Origin: Luteibacter jiangsuensis
GTDB lineage: Bacteria; Pseudomonadota; Gammaproteobacteria; Xanthomonadales; Rhodanobacteraceae
DNA: 64,000 nucleotides
Direction of reading: 5' to 3'
Assembly (NCBI RefSeq): GCF_030812295.1
Contig: NZ_JAUSSK010000005.1
Span: forward strand, 124,001 to 188,000
The translations under genes were made by a program, and so were the position numbers. Under the pieces are notes generated by a model. The model searched no databases. It had not been told where the DNA came from and saw only the letters and a list, made by a program, of their open reading frames with translations. Below, piece after piece: positions 28,148 through 39,399 of the stretch (position 1 is its first letter; every line of letters begins with the position of its first letter).

Positions 28148-31100
28148 ATGCCGAGTTTCTTCATCGACCGCCCCATCTTCGCGTGGGTCGTGGCGATCCT
28201 GATCAGCCTTTGCGGCACGATCTCCCTGCTGAACATGGGCATCGAGTCGTATCCGAACATCGCTCCGCCGCAAGTCGTCGTCACGGCGACCTACCCGGGT
28301 GCGAGCGCGGACACGACCGAAAAGACCGTGACCCAGGTGATCGAACAGCAGCTGACGGGTATCGACCACCTGCTCTACTTCAGCTCCGCATCGAGCTCCA
28401 GCGGCACGGCCACCGTGACGCTGACCTTCGAGACCGGTACGGACCCCGATATCGCCCAGGTGCAGGTGCAAAACAAGGTGTCGCTCGCGACGCCACGCCT
28501 GCCCTCGGAAGTGACCCAGCAGGGCGTCGTGGTGGCCAAGTCCAACCCCGACTTCCTGATGTTCATCGCGCTGACCTCGACCAATCCGGCCATCGATGGC
28601 AACCGCCTGACCGACATCGTCTCCTCGCAGGTGCTCGACCAGATTGCCCGTATCCCAGGCGTGGGCAGCACGCGCCAGCTGGGTGCCGAGTACGGCATGC
28701 GCGTCTGGCTGAACCCGGACAAGCTGCGTGGCTATGGTCTTTCGGCCAGCGACCTGCGTAACGCGCTCAGCACGCAGAACGTGCAGTTCGCCGCAGGCTC
28801 GATCGGTACCGACCCGGCCGTGAACGGCCAGGGCTTCAGTGCCACGGTCTCGGCGGAGGGACGCTTCACCACGCCCGAACAGTTCGCCGACATCATCCTG
28901 CGCGCCAACAACGACGGTACCGTCGTGCGCCTGAAGGACGTGGCCCGCGTGGAACTGGGTCCGCAAACCTACGGGTTCAACGCACAGTGGAACGGGACGC
29001 CCACCGGTTCGTTCGGTGTGCAGCTGCTGCCCGGTGCCAACGCGCTGGACGTGGCCAATGCCGTGCGCGCCAAGATGGACGAGCTGTCCCGCAGCTTCCC
29101 CGAAGGCGTGACCTGGTTCGCTCCGTACGATACGACCAAGTTCGTGACGATCTCGATCGAGGAAGTGGTGCACACCCTCATCGAGGCGGTGATCCTGGTC
29201 TTCCTGGTGATGCTGCTGTTCCTGCAGAACTTCCGCGCCACGATCATCCCGACCCTGGTCATCCCGGTGGCCCTGCTCGGCACCTTCCTGGGCCTGTCGC
29301 CACTCGGTTTCACGGTGAACCAGCTGACCCTGTTCGGCATGGTGCTGGCGATCGGTATCGTGGTCGACGATGCGATCGTCGTGATCGAGAACGTCGAGCG
29401 CATCATGTCCGAGGAAGGACTCTCGCCGAAGGAAGCGACACGCAAGGCGATGGGCCAGATCACCGGCGCCGTCATCGCGATCACCGTGGTGCTGGCGGCC
29501 GTGTTCGTGCCCTCGGCGCTGCAGCCGGGCGCGTCGGGCATCATCTACAAGCAGTTCGCGCTGACCATCGCGGTGTCGATGGGCTTCTCGGCCTTCCTCG
29601 CCCTGTCGTTCACGCCGGCCCTTTGCGCCACGATCCTCCGGCACGAACACGGTGAGAAGAAGAACGTCGTCTATCGCAAGTTCAACCAGTTGTTCGACTG
29701 GGTGCAGCACACCTACTCCGGCCATATCGGCGGCGCGGTGCGTCACGCGCCTCGCTGGATGCTGGTGTTCGTGCTGATCGCCGTGCTGTGCGGTTTTCTG
29801 TTCACCCGCCTTCCGACCAGCTTCGTGCCGGACGAGGACCAGGGCTATGCACTGGCCATCGTGCAGCTGCCGCCGGGGTCCAGCCTGGCGCGCACCGAAA
29901 AGGTCATGGGCGATATGCGCGGCATCCTGCTCAAGGACGCGGCGGTCGACGGTATCTTCCAGATCTCGGGCTTCAGCTTCGTGGGCCAGGGCGAGAACGT
30001 CGGCATGGTCTTCATCCGCCTGAAGGACTGGGACAAACGTGACCTCACGGCCACCGAGTTCATCCAGCAGACCAATGGCAAGATGCAGGCCGTGCGCGAT
30101 GCCACGATCTTCGTCGTCAACCTGCCGACGATCCGCGGCCTCTCGCAGTTCGGCGGTATCGACATGTACCTGCAGGCACGCGCAGGCCAGTCCCGCGACG
30201 AACTGACCCAGGCCCGCAACATGCTGCTCGGCGCAGCCGCGCAGAACACCGCCCTGGTAGGTGTGCGTCCGAATACGCTGGAGGATGCGCCGCTGCTGCA
30301 GTTGCAGGTGGACCGCACACAGGCGCAGACGATGGGCCTCTCGGTCAGCGACATCTATACCGCGATCCAGCTCACGCTGGCCCCGGTGTATGTCAACGAC
30401 TTCTCCTACGGTGGACGCGTCAAGCGCGTGATGCTGCAGGCGGATGCGCCCTACCGCATGGGCACCGATGCCTTCCAGCACATCTTCACGCCGAGCACCC
30501 TGGCTGCTTCCTCGACCAGCACGAGTACCTCGTCGACCGTCGCCAGTGCCTCGACGGCGCTGGACAACGCCATGATCCCCCTGTCCAGCGTGGTCAGTTC
30601 GAAGTGGACGCTGGCCGCACCGACGCTCAACCGCTACAACGGCTATTCCGCGGTGGAAATCGTCGGCAACCAGGCGCCGGGGTATTCGACCGGCCAGGCG
30701 ATGGCGATCGTCGAAGGCATCGTCAACGACAAGCTGCCCAAGGGCTTCGGCTACGATTGGACGGGCCAGTCGTACCAGGAAATCCTTTCGGGCAATTCGT
30801 CCACGATGCTGCTGGCGCTATCGGTCGTGATCGTGTTCCTCTGCCTCGCCGCGCTGTACGAGAGCTGGTCGATCCCGGTCTCCGTGCTGCTGGTGGTGCC
30901 GCTGGGCATCCTCGGCACCGTGGTCTTCTCGATGCTGCGTGGCCTGCCTAACGACATCTACTTCAAGATCGGCATGATCACCGTCATCGGCCTGGCGGCG
31001 AAGAACGCGATCCTGATCGTGGAATTCGCGGTGGAGCAGCAACAGGAGGGCAAGACGCTGCGCGAAGGCGTGATCGAAGCCGCACGACTGCGACTGCGCC

Positions 31101-31450
31101 CCATCCTGATGACCTCGCTGGCATTCATCCTCGGCGTGTTCCCGCTCGCGATCTCCACCGGCGCGGGTGCCAACTCCCGCCACGCGATCGGCACGGGCGT
31201 CATCGGCGGCATGCTGTTCGCCACCTTCCTCGGCCTGCTGCTGATCCCGGTGTTCTACGTCAGCGTCCGCCGCATGCTGGGCGACAAGCTGGACGAGGTG
31301 TCCGGCAAGATGCCCCACCACGGCGGCGACCCGGACGGACACGGTCCCCACGGCGGAAGCCCCTCGCCGAACGTCGGGCCACACGCCCCGAACGTAGGCG
31401 ATGTCACCGCCTTCGACTCGGACCCGCGACGCGGAACCGACCGACCGTAA
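28148..31450 (+). CDS. RND multidrug efflux pump, HAE1 family (AcrB/MexB type)
   Basis: 1100 residues, about 50 longer than AcrB. It begins with the family signature FFIDRPIFAWVVAI and GIESYPNIAPPQV. Twelve membrane segments are expected. The proton-relay pair in TM4 is Asp407-Asp408 (GIVVDDAIVVIENVER), with the same numbering as AcrB. Two oddities stand out. A Ser/Thr/Ala-rich insertion lies near residues 782-805 in the porter/docking part. A cytoplasmic tail of about 55 residues is rich in His, Gly and Pro (HHGGDPDGHGPHGG). It follows the adaptor gene and is closed by a strong terminator. No outer-membrane factor gene follows. Confidence 0.94.
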   Translation: MPSFFIDRPIFAWVVAILISLCGTISLLNMGIESYPNIAPPQVVVTATYPGASADTTEKTVTQVIEQQLTGIDHLLYFSSASSSSGTATVTLTFETGTDPDIAQVQVQNKVSLATPRLPSEVTQQGVVVAKSNPDFLMFIALTSTNPAIDGNRLTDIVSSQVLDQIARIPGVGSTRQLGAEYGMRVWLNPDKLRGYGLSASDLRNALSTQNVQFAAGSIGTDPAVNGQGFSATVSAEGRFTTPEQFADIILRANNDGTVVRLKDVARVELGPQTYGFNAQWNGTPTGSFGVQLLPGANALDVANAVRAKMDELSRSFPEGVTWFAPYDTTKFVTISIEEVVHTLIEAVILVFLVMLLFLQNFRATIIPTLVIPVALLGTFLGLSPLGFTVNQLTLFGMVLAIGIVVDDAIVVIENVERIMSEEGLSPKEATRKAMGQITGAVIAITVVLAAVFVPSALQPGASGIIYKQFALTIAVSMGFSAFLALSFTPALCATILRHEHGEKKNVVYRKFNQLFDWVQHTYSGHIGGAVRHAPRWMLVFVLIAVLCGFLFTRLPTSFVPDEDQGYALAIVQLPPGSSLARTEKVMGDMRGILLKDAAVDGIFQISGFSFVGQGENVGMVFIRLKDWDKRDLTATEFIQQTNGKMQAVRDATIFVVNLPTIRGLSQFGGIDMYLQARAGQSRDELTQARNMLLGAAAQNTALVGVRPNTLEDAPLLQLQVDRTQAQTMGLSVSDIYTAIQLTLAPVYVNDFSYGGRVKRVMLQADAPYRMGTDAFQHIFTPSTLAASSTSTSTSSTVASASTALDNAMIPLSSVVSSKWTLAAPTLNRYNGYSAVEIVGNQAPGYSTGQAMAIVEGIVNDKLPKGFGYDWTGQSYQEILSGNSSTMLLALSVVIVFLCLAALYESWSIPVSVLLVVPLGILGTVVFSMLRGLPNDIYFKIGMITVIGLAAKNAILIVEFAVEQQQEGKTLREGVIEAARLRLRPILMTSLAFILGVFPLAISTGAGANSRHAIGTGVIGGMLFATFLGLLLIPVFYVSVRRMLGDKLDEVSGKMPHHGGDPDGHGPHGGSPSPNVGPHAPNVGDVTAFDSDPRRGTDRP

Positions 31451-31456
31451 CAAGGG

Positions 31457-31484
31457 AAGCCCGGCGAAAGCCGGGCTTTTTCTT
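31457..31484 (+). terminator. Intrinsic terminator of the RND operon
   Basis: Perfect 9-bp stem AAGCCCGGC/GCCGGGCTT (31457-31465 and 31470-31478) with a GAAA tetraloop, followed by TTTCTTT. It lies 7 bp after the pump stop codon. Confidence 0.9.
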
Positions 31485-31494
31485 TGTACTCCCG

Positions 31495-31517
31495 GTGGGA
31501 GCCGACCTGTCGGCGAT
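31495..31517 (+). repeat. Single REP-like hairpin repeat (subfamily B)
   Basis: GTGGGA followed by hairpin GCCGAC/GTCGGC with a 2-nt loop (CT instead of CCT), then GAT. A solitary copy directly after the RND terminator. Confidence 0.75.
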
Positions 31518-31591
31518 CCTGCGGCAGCGGGCCGGTTTCATGCACGGCTCGGCTTCGCCCTCGCGTTCGTCGTGTGCGTGGCGGGGGAGCT

Positions 31592-31821
31592 GCCGGGCGC
31601 CACCCTCGGCGCGACGGTAGTCGCCGTCCCTTGGGCAAGGATGCCGCTGCGCGGCCGTGTCCGATGGCTGGCGCCCCGGCGGGCTCGGACGGTCGGGCGG
31701 GGGTTTCCGATTCGCCCTCCTGGCTCAGCGGAAACGATCGGCCGTCCTGGCCGATCCCCTACGGGCCTTGTCCGCCCGCCCGTCCTCGGCTCCTAATGTC
31801 GCGCCGAGGGTGGCGCCCGGC
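31592..31821 (+). mobile_element. MITE-like element, copy 1 (230 bp)
   Basis: The first 29 bases (31592-31620) and the last 29 (31793-31821) are inverted repeats matching at 27 of 29 positions; the core is GCCACCCTCGGCGCGAC. The interior shares highly similar blocks with copy 2 in opposite orientation, notably GATTCGCCCTCCTGGCTCAG. There is no transposase gene. A flanking target duplication is not obvious. Non-autonomous element status is inference from the terminal repeats and the second copy. Confidence 0.6.
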
Positions 31822-31971
31822 AACTCTCTGGACACTGGGGTGGGTTGGCGGGAAAGAGCACCGCTCGCCGTGCCGTTCGCCGTTTGCCGGAATCCGGGTG
31901 GGGGCTCACACGGAACGACATCCAGCAAGTAAGCGGCGTTGCTTTTGTCACACGCCCCCTCAGTGCTCGGA

Positions 31972-32210
31972 AGAGCCGTCGGCCGCCACCCTCGGCGCGA
32001 CTTGTGGAACCGAGGAGCGACGGGCGAAAAGGCCCGTCAGGGGGCCGGCCTGGACGGCCGGCCGTTTTCGCTGAGCCAGGAGGGCGAATCGAAAACCCCG
32101 CCCGGCGCGACGGGCGCGACGGGGCGCAGCCATCAGACATGGCCGCGCAGCGGCATCCCCTCCCGAGCGACGGTGCAACCGGAGCGACGAGGGTGGCGGC
32201 CGACGGCTCT
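31972..32210 (-). mobile_element. MITE-like element, copy 2 (239 bp, inverted)
   Basis: The outermost 23 bases at each end (31972-31994 and 32188-32210) are perfect inverted repeats beginning AGAGCCGTCGGCCGCCACCC. Reverse-complemented, the interior aligns along most of its length with copy 1. Differences are scattered substitutions, so the two copies are old or independently inserted rather than a recent duplication. Confidence 0.6.
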
Positions 32211-32363
32211 GCCCCGCCACCCCCAACCGCGAGGGCGAAGCCGAGCCATCCCCGGACGAATCCCCAGCGCTGCGCAAACACCGCCCTTATGGAGGGTTTC
32301 AGGAAATAGCGGGAATGCGGATAAGCTGCGTGGGCGGCAACACCCGCCCATCAGGAGTTCCAG

Positions 32364-32747
32364 ATGATCGATCACACCGGCGTCACCGTCAGCGACTTCG
32401 AGCGCAGCAAGGCGTTCTATCAGAAGGCGCTGGGCGCGATCGGCTACGAACTGCTGGCGATCTTCCCCGCATCGGTCACCGGCCGCACCGACGTCGCCGG
32501 CTTCGGCGAGGACGGCAAGCCCGACTTCTGGATCTACAAAGGCGAACCGAACCAGCCGCCCGTGCACGTCGCCTTTCGCGTCGCGTCGACGCAACTGGTC
32601 CGTGCGTTCCACGAAGCCGCGCTCGCCGCGGGCGGGCGCGACAACGGTCCGCCGGGGCCACGCTCGCACTACCACGCGGGGTATTACGGCGGCTTCGTGC
32701 TCGACCCGGACGGTCATAACATCGAGGCGGTCTTTCATTCCGCCTGA
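32364..32747 (+). CDS. VOC (glyoxalase/bleomycin-resistance fold) family protein
   Basis: 127 residues from ATG 32364 with AGGAG 8 bp upstream. It opens with MIDHTGVTVSDFERSKAFYQKALGAIGYE, a typical VOC beta-alpha-beta start whose His4 is a likely metal ligand. The second half-module has PVHVAFRVAS (His) and AGYYGGFVLDPDGHNIEAVFH, with Glu in the NIEAV position as the last ligand. Such proteins bind a divalent metal and act as lyases, isomerases or dioxygenases, or bind drugs; the specific role is not determinable. It stands alone, converging with the acyl-CoA dehydrogenase gene. Confidence 0.88.
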   Translation: MIDHTGVTVSDFERSKAFYQKALGAIGYELLAIFPASVTGRTDVAGFGEDGKPDFWIYKGEPNQPPVHVAFRVASTQLVRAFHEAALAAGGRDNGPPGPRSHYHAGYYGGFVLDPDGHNIEAVFHSA

Positions 32748-32780
32748 GCCGTCCATCCCTGGACGACGAAAGACCAGGGA

Positions 32781-33941
32781 TTAACGCAACCCGGTCTCGG
32801 CGCGCGCGATCACCAGGCGCTGGATCTCGCTGGTGCCTTCGTAGATCTCGGTGATCTTCGCGTCGCGGAAGTAGCGCTCCAGCGGCATTTCCTTCGAGTA
32901 GCCCATCCCACCGTGAATCTGCACGGCCTGGTGGGTGATCCACATAGCGGCCTCGGAGGCGACCAGCTTGGCCATCGACGCCTCGGTGCCGAAGCGGCCG
33001 CCGTTCTTGTCGGTCTGCGCCTTGGTCCATGCCGCGCGCAGTGTCAGCAGCAGGGCCGCGTCGAGCTTGCACTTCATGTCGGCGATCTTGGCCTGGGTCA
33101 TCTGGAACGTGCCGATCGGGTGGCCGAAGGCCTTGCGGTCACGCGACCACTGCAAGGTGGCCTCATAAGCGGCGCGCGCGATGCCCACGGCTTGCGAGGC
33201 GATGCCGATGCGGCCGGCGTCGAGCACACCCATGGCGATGGCGAAGCCCTTGCCCTCTTCGCCCAGCATGTCTTCCTTCGGGCACACGTAGTCGTGGAAT
33301 TCGATCTCGCAGGTGGCCGAGGCGCGGATGCCGAGCTTCGGCTCGGTCTTGCCGGCGAGGAATCCCTCGCGCGCGGTATCGATGATGAAGGCGGAGACGC
33401 CTCGCGCACCGATCCCGGGCGTGGTCACGGCGAACAACACGATGTAGCGCGCGACGGGGCCGGAGGTGATCCAGCTCTTCTTGCCGTTGATGACCCAATC
33501 GCCGTTGGCGTTCTTCACCGCGCGGGTGTGCATGTTCGAGGCGTCCGAACCGGACTGCGGCTCGGTGAGGGCGTAGGCGCCAATGGCTTCACCCGAAGCG
33601 ATGGCGCGCACGTACTTCTGCTTCTGCTCTTCGGTACCGTTCTTCAGGATGCCGTTGCAGAACAGGGAATTGTTCACCGACATGATCGTGGACGTGGCGG
33701 CGTCGGCCGCGGCGATCTCCACCATGGCGAGCACGTAGGAGATGGGGTCCATGCCCGCGCCGCCGTAGGCTTCCGGCACCTCGATGCCCATCAGTCCCAG
33801 CTGGCCCATCTCCCGGATATTCTCGAGCGGAAACTCGCCCTTGGCGTCGAGTTCGGCGGCCACGGGGGCGATCCGCTTCTGTGCGAAATCGCGGGCGATG
33901 GACTGGATCGACAACTGGTCGTCGGTAAAGCGGAAATCCAT
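32781..33941 (-). CDS. Acyl-CoA dehydrogenase (short/branched-chain type)
   Basis: Start at ATG 33941 (MDFRFTDDQLSIQSIARDF) with GAGGAA 5 bp upstream, giving 386 residues, the norm for the family; a longer in-frame opening to 34715 runs through the divergent gene and is rejected. Signatures: GAYALTEPQSGSDASNMHTRA, WITSG, GIRASATCEIEFHDYVCPKEDMLG. The C-terminal segment QIHGGMGYSKEMPLERYFRDAK is followed by ITEIYEGTSEIQRLVIAR with the catalytic Glu. It oxidises an acyl-CoA to the enoyl-CoA with FAD and electron-transfer flavoprotein. Substrate length is uncertain; the sequence is closest in style to butyryl/isobutyryl/2-methylbutyryl enzymes. Divergent from the ArsR-type gene. Confidence 0.9.
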   Translation of the reverse strand: MDFRFTDDQLSIQSIARDFAQKRIAPVAAELDAKGEFPLENIREMGQLGLMGIEVPEAYGGAGMDPISYVLAMVEIAAADAATSTIMSVNNSLFCNGILKNGTEEQKQKYVRAIASGEAIGAYALTEPQSGSDASNMHTRAVKNANGDWVINGKKSWITSGPVARYIVLFAVTTPGIGARGVSAFIIDTAREGFLAGKTEPKLGIRASATCEIEFHDYVCPKEDMLGEEGKGFAIAMGVLDAGRIGIASQAVGIARAAYEATLQWSRDRKAFGHPIGTFQMTQAKIADMKCKLDAALLLTLRAAWTKAQTDKNGGRFGTEASMAKLVASEAAMWITHQAVQIHGGMGYSKEMPLERYFRDAKITEIYEGTSEIQRLVIARAETGLR

Positions 33942-34087
33942 GGTGTTCCTCGCGCCGGCCTGACGGGCGGCAAAGTCTTGGGGTGGAGACAAGCCCACCA
34001 TTGTAACGGCCGTTCGAGTCGGTGCCTCCGTGCACTGCAACATGGCCTTGACGCCCGGGCACGCTGGCCGCATCCTAGGTATCTCTG

Positions 34088-34097
34088 TATCGCGATA
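34088..34097. promoter_or_regulatory. Candidate operator palindrome upstream of the ArsR-methyltransferase/metH operon
   Basis: Perfect 10-bp palindrome TATCGCGATA embedded in an AT-rich stretch (GTATC...GATATAAGGA), immediately before the ribosome binding site AAGGA at 34099-34103. Its position would let a bound ArsR-type repressor block the promoter or initiation of the downstream methionine genes. Confidence 0.45.
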
Positions 34098-34109
34098 TAA
34101 GGATGTTGG

Positions 34110-35036
34110 ATGGACCTGTCGACGGCCTCCACGGTGCTTCGGCTCCTGGCTGATCCTACCCGCGTCCGCCTGCTCGCCCTGCTGGATCGCGAGGAGTTGA
34201 CTGTCGCCGAACTGGCGGCCGTGCTGCACCTCGCCCAGCCACGCGTGTCGACGCACCTGGCCAAGCTGAAAGAGGCGGAGCTGGTACGCGATCGCCGGGC
34301 CGGCGTGTCCGCCTATTATCGCGCCAACGCCGAGGCGGACCCCACTCTCGCCGCCCTGGTGGCTTCCCTGCGCGACACCTTGAGCGACGCCCTGCTGCGC
34401 GAAGACGCGGAGCGCCTGCCTGCGGTACTGGCTCAGCGCGCCCGTGCGGAAGGCTGGGCGGACACGGTCGCCGGTGACATGGAGCGGCATTACTCGCCCG
34501 GCCGCACGTGGGAGACACTGGCTCGATCGCTGCTGCAGTTGCTCGCCACGGGCGACGTGCTCGACATCGCCTCGGGCGATGGCGTCACCGCCGAGCTGCT
34601 GGCTCCGCATGCGCATTCCATCGTGTGCATCGACAGCTCCGAGCGCGTCGTCGACGCGGCACGCCAGCGCCTGTCGAGCTTCACCAATGTCGACGTGCGC
34701 ACAGGCGACATGCACGCGCTGGACCTGGGCGGCAGGCAGTTCGATCTTGTCCTGCTGCTACACGCCCTCACCTACTCGGAGCAGCCGCAGAAGGTCTTCG
34801 ACGAGGTGGCCCGGGTGCTGAAGCCGGGCGGACGCCTGCTCGTTTCGACGCTCGGCGAACACGACCACCGCGCCGTCGTCGAACCCTTCGACCACCGCAA
34901 CCTCGGCTTCACCTGCGACGGCCTCACGGCCATGGCGCGGAAGGCCGGGCTGGACGTGGTCAGCTGCGAGCGCCTGAGCCGCGAACGCCGCGCCCCGCAT
35001 TTCGAAGTCATCAGTCTTCTCGCGCGCAAGCCCTGA
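34110..35036 (+). CDS. ArsR-family HTH regulator fused to a SAM-dependent methyltransferase domain
   Basis: 308 residues. Residues 1-90 are an ArsR winged helix ([50 protein letters not shown]) without the Cys metal-binding ELCV motif. Residues about 140-290 are a class I methyltransferase, with [17 protein letters not shown] as motif [12 protein letters not shown], and [15 protein letters not shown]. It precedes the two metH genes (15-bp gap) in one probable operon. SahR-type ArsR regulators sense S-adenosylhomocysteine and control methionine-cycle genes in proteobacteria; this could be a relative in which the methyltransferase-like domain is the sensor. That assignment is inference. Confidence 0.85.
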   Translation: MDLSTASTVLRLLADPTRVRLLALLDREELTVAELAAVLHLAQPRVSTHLAKLKEAELVRDRRAGVSAYYRANAEADPTLAALVASLRDTLSDALLREDAERLPAVLAQRARAEGWADTVAGDMERHYSPGRTWETLARSLLQLLATGDVLDIASGDGVTAELLAPHAHSIVCIDSSERVVDAARQRLSSFTNVDVRTGDMHALDLGGRQFDLVLLLHALTYSEQPQKVFDEVARVLKPGGRLLVSTLGEHDHRAVVEPFDHRNLGFTCDGLTAMARKAGLDVVSCERLSRERRAPHFEVISLLARKP

Positions 35037-35050
35037 GCGGAGACACCCCC

Positions 35051-36129
35051 ATGAAAAACCTTCCCTGGCTCCATCCCGATCGCGTCGCCCTGATCCAGAA
35101 GGGCCTCGCCGAACGCATCATGATCCTCGACGGCGGCATGGGCACCATGCTCCAGGGGCACCAGCTGGACGAATCCGGTTATCGCGGTGAGCGCTTCGCG
35201 GGCGGCAACGACAGTGCGCACGACCACGGCCACGACCATCCCGGCGAATGCGACCTGAAGGGCAACAACGACCTGCTCCTGCTGACCCAGCCGGACATCA
35301 TCCGCGGCGTGCACATGGCGTATCTCGAAGCCGGCGCGGATTTCGTCGAGACGAATACCTTCAACGCCACGCGGGTCAGCCAGGCCGACTACCATCTTGA
35401 GCACCTCGTGCCCGAATTGAACCGCGAAGGCGCGCGCATCGCCCGCGAGGCCTGCGACGAGATGACCCGGCGCACGCCGGACAAGCCGCGTTTCGTCATC
35501 GGCGTCCTCGGGCCCACGAGCCGCACCGCCTCGATCTCGCCCGACGTGAACGATCCGGGTTTCCGCAACGTGTCCTTCGAGGAACTGACCGCGAACTACA
35601 TCGAAGCCGCGCGTGCCCTGATCGAAGGCGGCGCGGATACGATCATGGTCGAGACGATCTTCGACACGCTCAACGCCAAGGCCGCGCTGTTCGCGCTGAG
35701 CGAACTGTTCAACGAACTCGGCGCGCGCGTGCCCGTGATGATCTCGGGCACGATCACCGACCGCTCCGGGCGCACCCTTTCCGGCCAGACCGCCGAGGCG
35801 TTCTTTTATTCCGTGGAACACATCCAGCCCCTGTCGGTAGGCCTGAACTGCGCGCTCGGCGCCGACGACCTGCGCCCGCACGTGCAGATGCTCGCGCGTA
35901 TCGCCGGCAGCGCCGTCAGCACGCATCCGAACGCCGGATTGCCGAACGCCTTCGGCGAGTACGACGAGACACCCGAAAGCATGGCCGCGACCATCCGTGG
36001 CTTTGCCGCCGATGGCCTCATCAACATCGTGGGTGGATGTTGTGGCACCACGCCCGCGCACATCGCGGCGATCGCCGCCGCCGTGGCGCCCTACCCGCCG
36101 CGCGTTCCCAAGGACACCGCACAAGCCGC

Positions 36130-36133
<4 letters not shown>
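35051..36133 (+). CDS. metH: Methionine synthase, homocysteine-binding subunit (split MetH, N-terminal part)
   Basis: 360 residues equal to the homocysteine S-methyltransferase module of MetH. Zn ligands are Cys267 ([10 protein letters not shown]) and Cys330/Cys331 (GGCCGTTP). It begins with the [11 protein letters not shown] signature, and contains [16 protein letters not shown] and [13 protein letters not shown]. Unlike E. coli MetH, a His-rich insertion (AHDHGHDH, near residues 57-64) precedes [10 protein letters not shown]. It stops exactly where the pterin domain would begin, and its TGA overlaps the ATG of the next gene. The two proteins presumably associate to make methionine from homocysteine and 5-methyl-THF. 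Confidence 0.94.
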
Positions 36134-38829
<2,696 letters not shown>

Positions 38830-38846
38830 AGTGCGAACCCCAGGCC

Positions 38847-39179
38847 TCAGGTCTCTTCCGGCCCGCCCGGCCTCACCGTCTCGCCGCGTTCGCGATGCTT
38901 CAGGTGCGCGAACACGTTGTAGAACGACACGATCATCGGAAAGGCCGTCTGGATGATGCCGACCGAGTCGTTCTTGCCCCAGATGAAGTACGCCAGGGTC
39001 AGCACGCTGCCGCTGACCGACAGGTACCAGAAGGACATGGGCACGGTGACCTTCTTGTTCTTCCGGGTCGCATAGAACTGGACGAACCAGCGCGCGGTGA
39101 AGAGCAGCGTGCCCAGGAGACCGATGATCTTCCAGGGCGTGAGGGTCAACAGGTGGAGATCGGCAAGGGCTTCGTGCAT
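38847..39179 (-). CDS. LAB_N (lipid-A-disaccharide synthase N-terminal-like) small membrane protein
   Basis: 110 residues with three hydrophobic segments (about 14-32, 48-67, 77-93). It matches the small LAB_N family: IIGLLGTLLFTARWFVQFYATRKNKKVTVPMSFWYLS. These proteins resemble the N-terminus of some LpxB fusions and often accompany lipid A modification or glycosyltransferase genes. Here it stands alone, downstream and convergent to metH, so no partner is evident. Inner-membrane location expected. Confidence 0.85.
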   Translation of the reverse strand: MHEALADLHLLTLTPWKIIGLLGTLLFTARWFVQFYATRKNKKVTVPMSFWYLSVSGSVLTLAYFIWGKNDSVGIIQTAFPMIVSFYNVFAHLKHRERGETVRPGGPEET

Positions 39180-39235
39180 GGCGGTGTCCGCTGGGTGAGC
39201 CGGCGCATTTTAGCCCCGGGAACCATGGTGTGACC

Positions 39236-39263
39236 CAAAAGAAAACCCGGCGCGTGGCCGGGT
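39236..39263 (-). terminator. Intrinsic terminator downstream of tRNA-Val
   Basis: On the minus strand a 7-bp stem ACCCGGC/GCCGGGT with a CACGC loop is followed by TTTCTTTT. It lies 13 bp after the tRNA 3' end. Confidence 0.8.
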
Positions 39264-39276
39264 CTTCAGGATTCGA

Positions 39277-39351
39277 TGGTGGGCGGTACAAGGATCGAAC
39301 TTGTGACACCTGCCGTGTGAAGGCAGTGCTCTACCGCTGAGCTAACCGCCC
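39277..39351 (-). tRNA. tRNA-Val (anticodon CAC)
   Basis: The minus strand folds as a cloverleaf: acceptor GGGCGGT/ACCGCCC, D-arm GCTC, anticodon stem CTGCC/GGCAG with loop TTCACAC, and T-loop TTCGATC. CCA is encoded at 39277-39279. Anticodon CAC reads GTG. A terminator follows. Confidence 0.95.
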
Positions 39352-39399
39352 ATCGAGCGCGGGATTCTACGTAGAATCCGCCAGACCGTCAAGGTCGGG

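Larger units (their letters stand above)
31485..32363. other. Gene-free region dominated by a large imperfect inverted repeat
   Basis: No convincing gene lies in these roughly 880 bases; open frames on both strands are shadows of high GC. The region from about 31546 to 31860 is an imperfect inverted copy of about 31928 to 32256. Both outer ends read GGCTCGGCTTCGCCCTCGCG outward (start 31546; reversed near 32235-32254). Each arm contains a MITE-like element with its own terminal inverted repeats, listed separately. Between the arms (about 31862-31927) I see nothing recognisable. Confidence 0.7.

Noticed and set aside
27761-30481. A 906-residue open frame on the minus strand
   Set aside because: Antisense to the RND adaptor and pump genes; His/Arg/Gly-rich shadow composition without motifs.
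35037-35050. Cobalamin or SAM riboswitch ahead of metH
   Set aside because: Only 14 bases separate the regulator gene from metH, and the 168-bp region upstream of the operon shows no riboswitch-like conserved elements.
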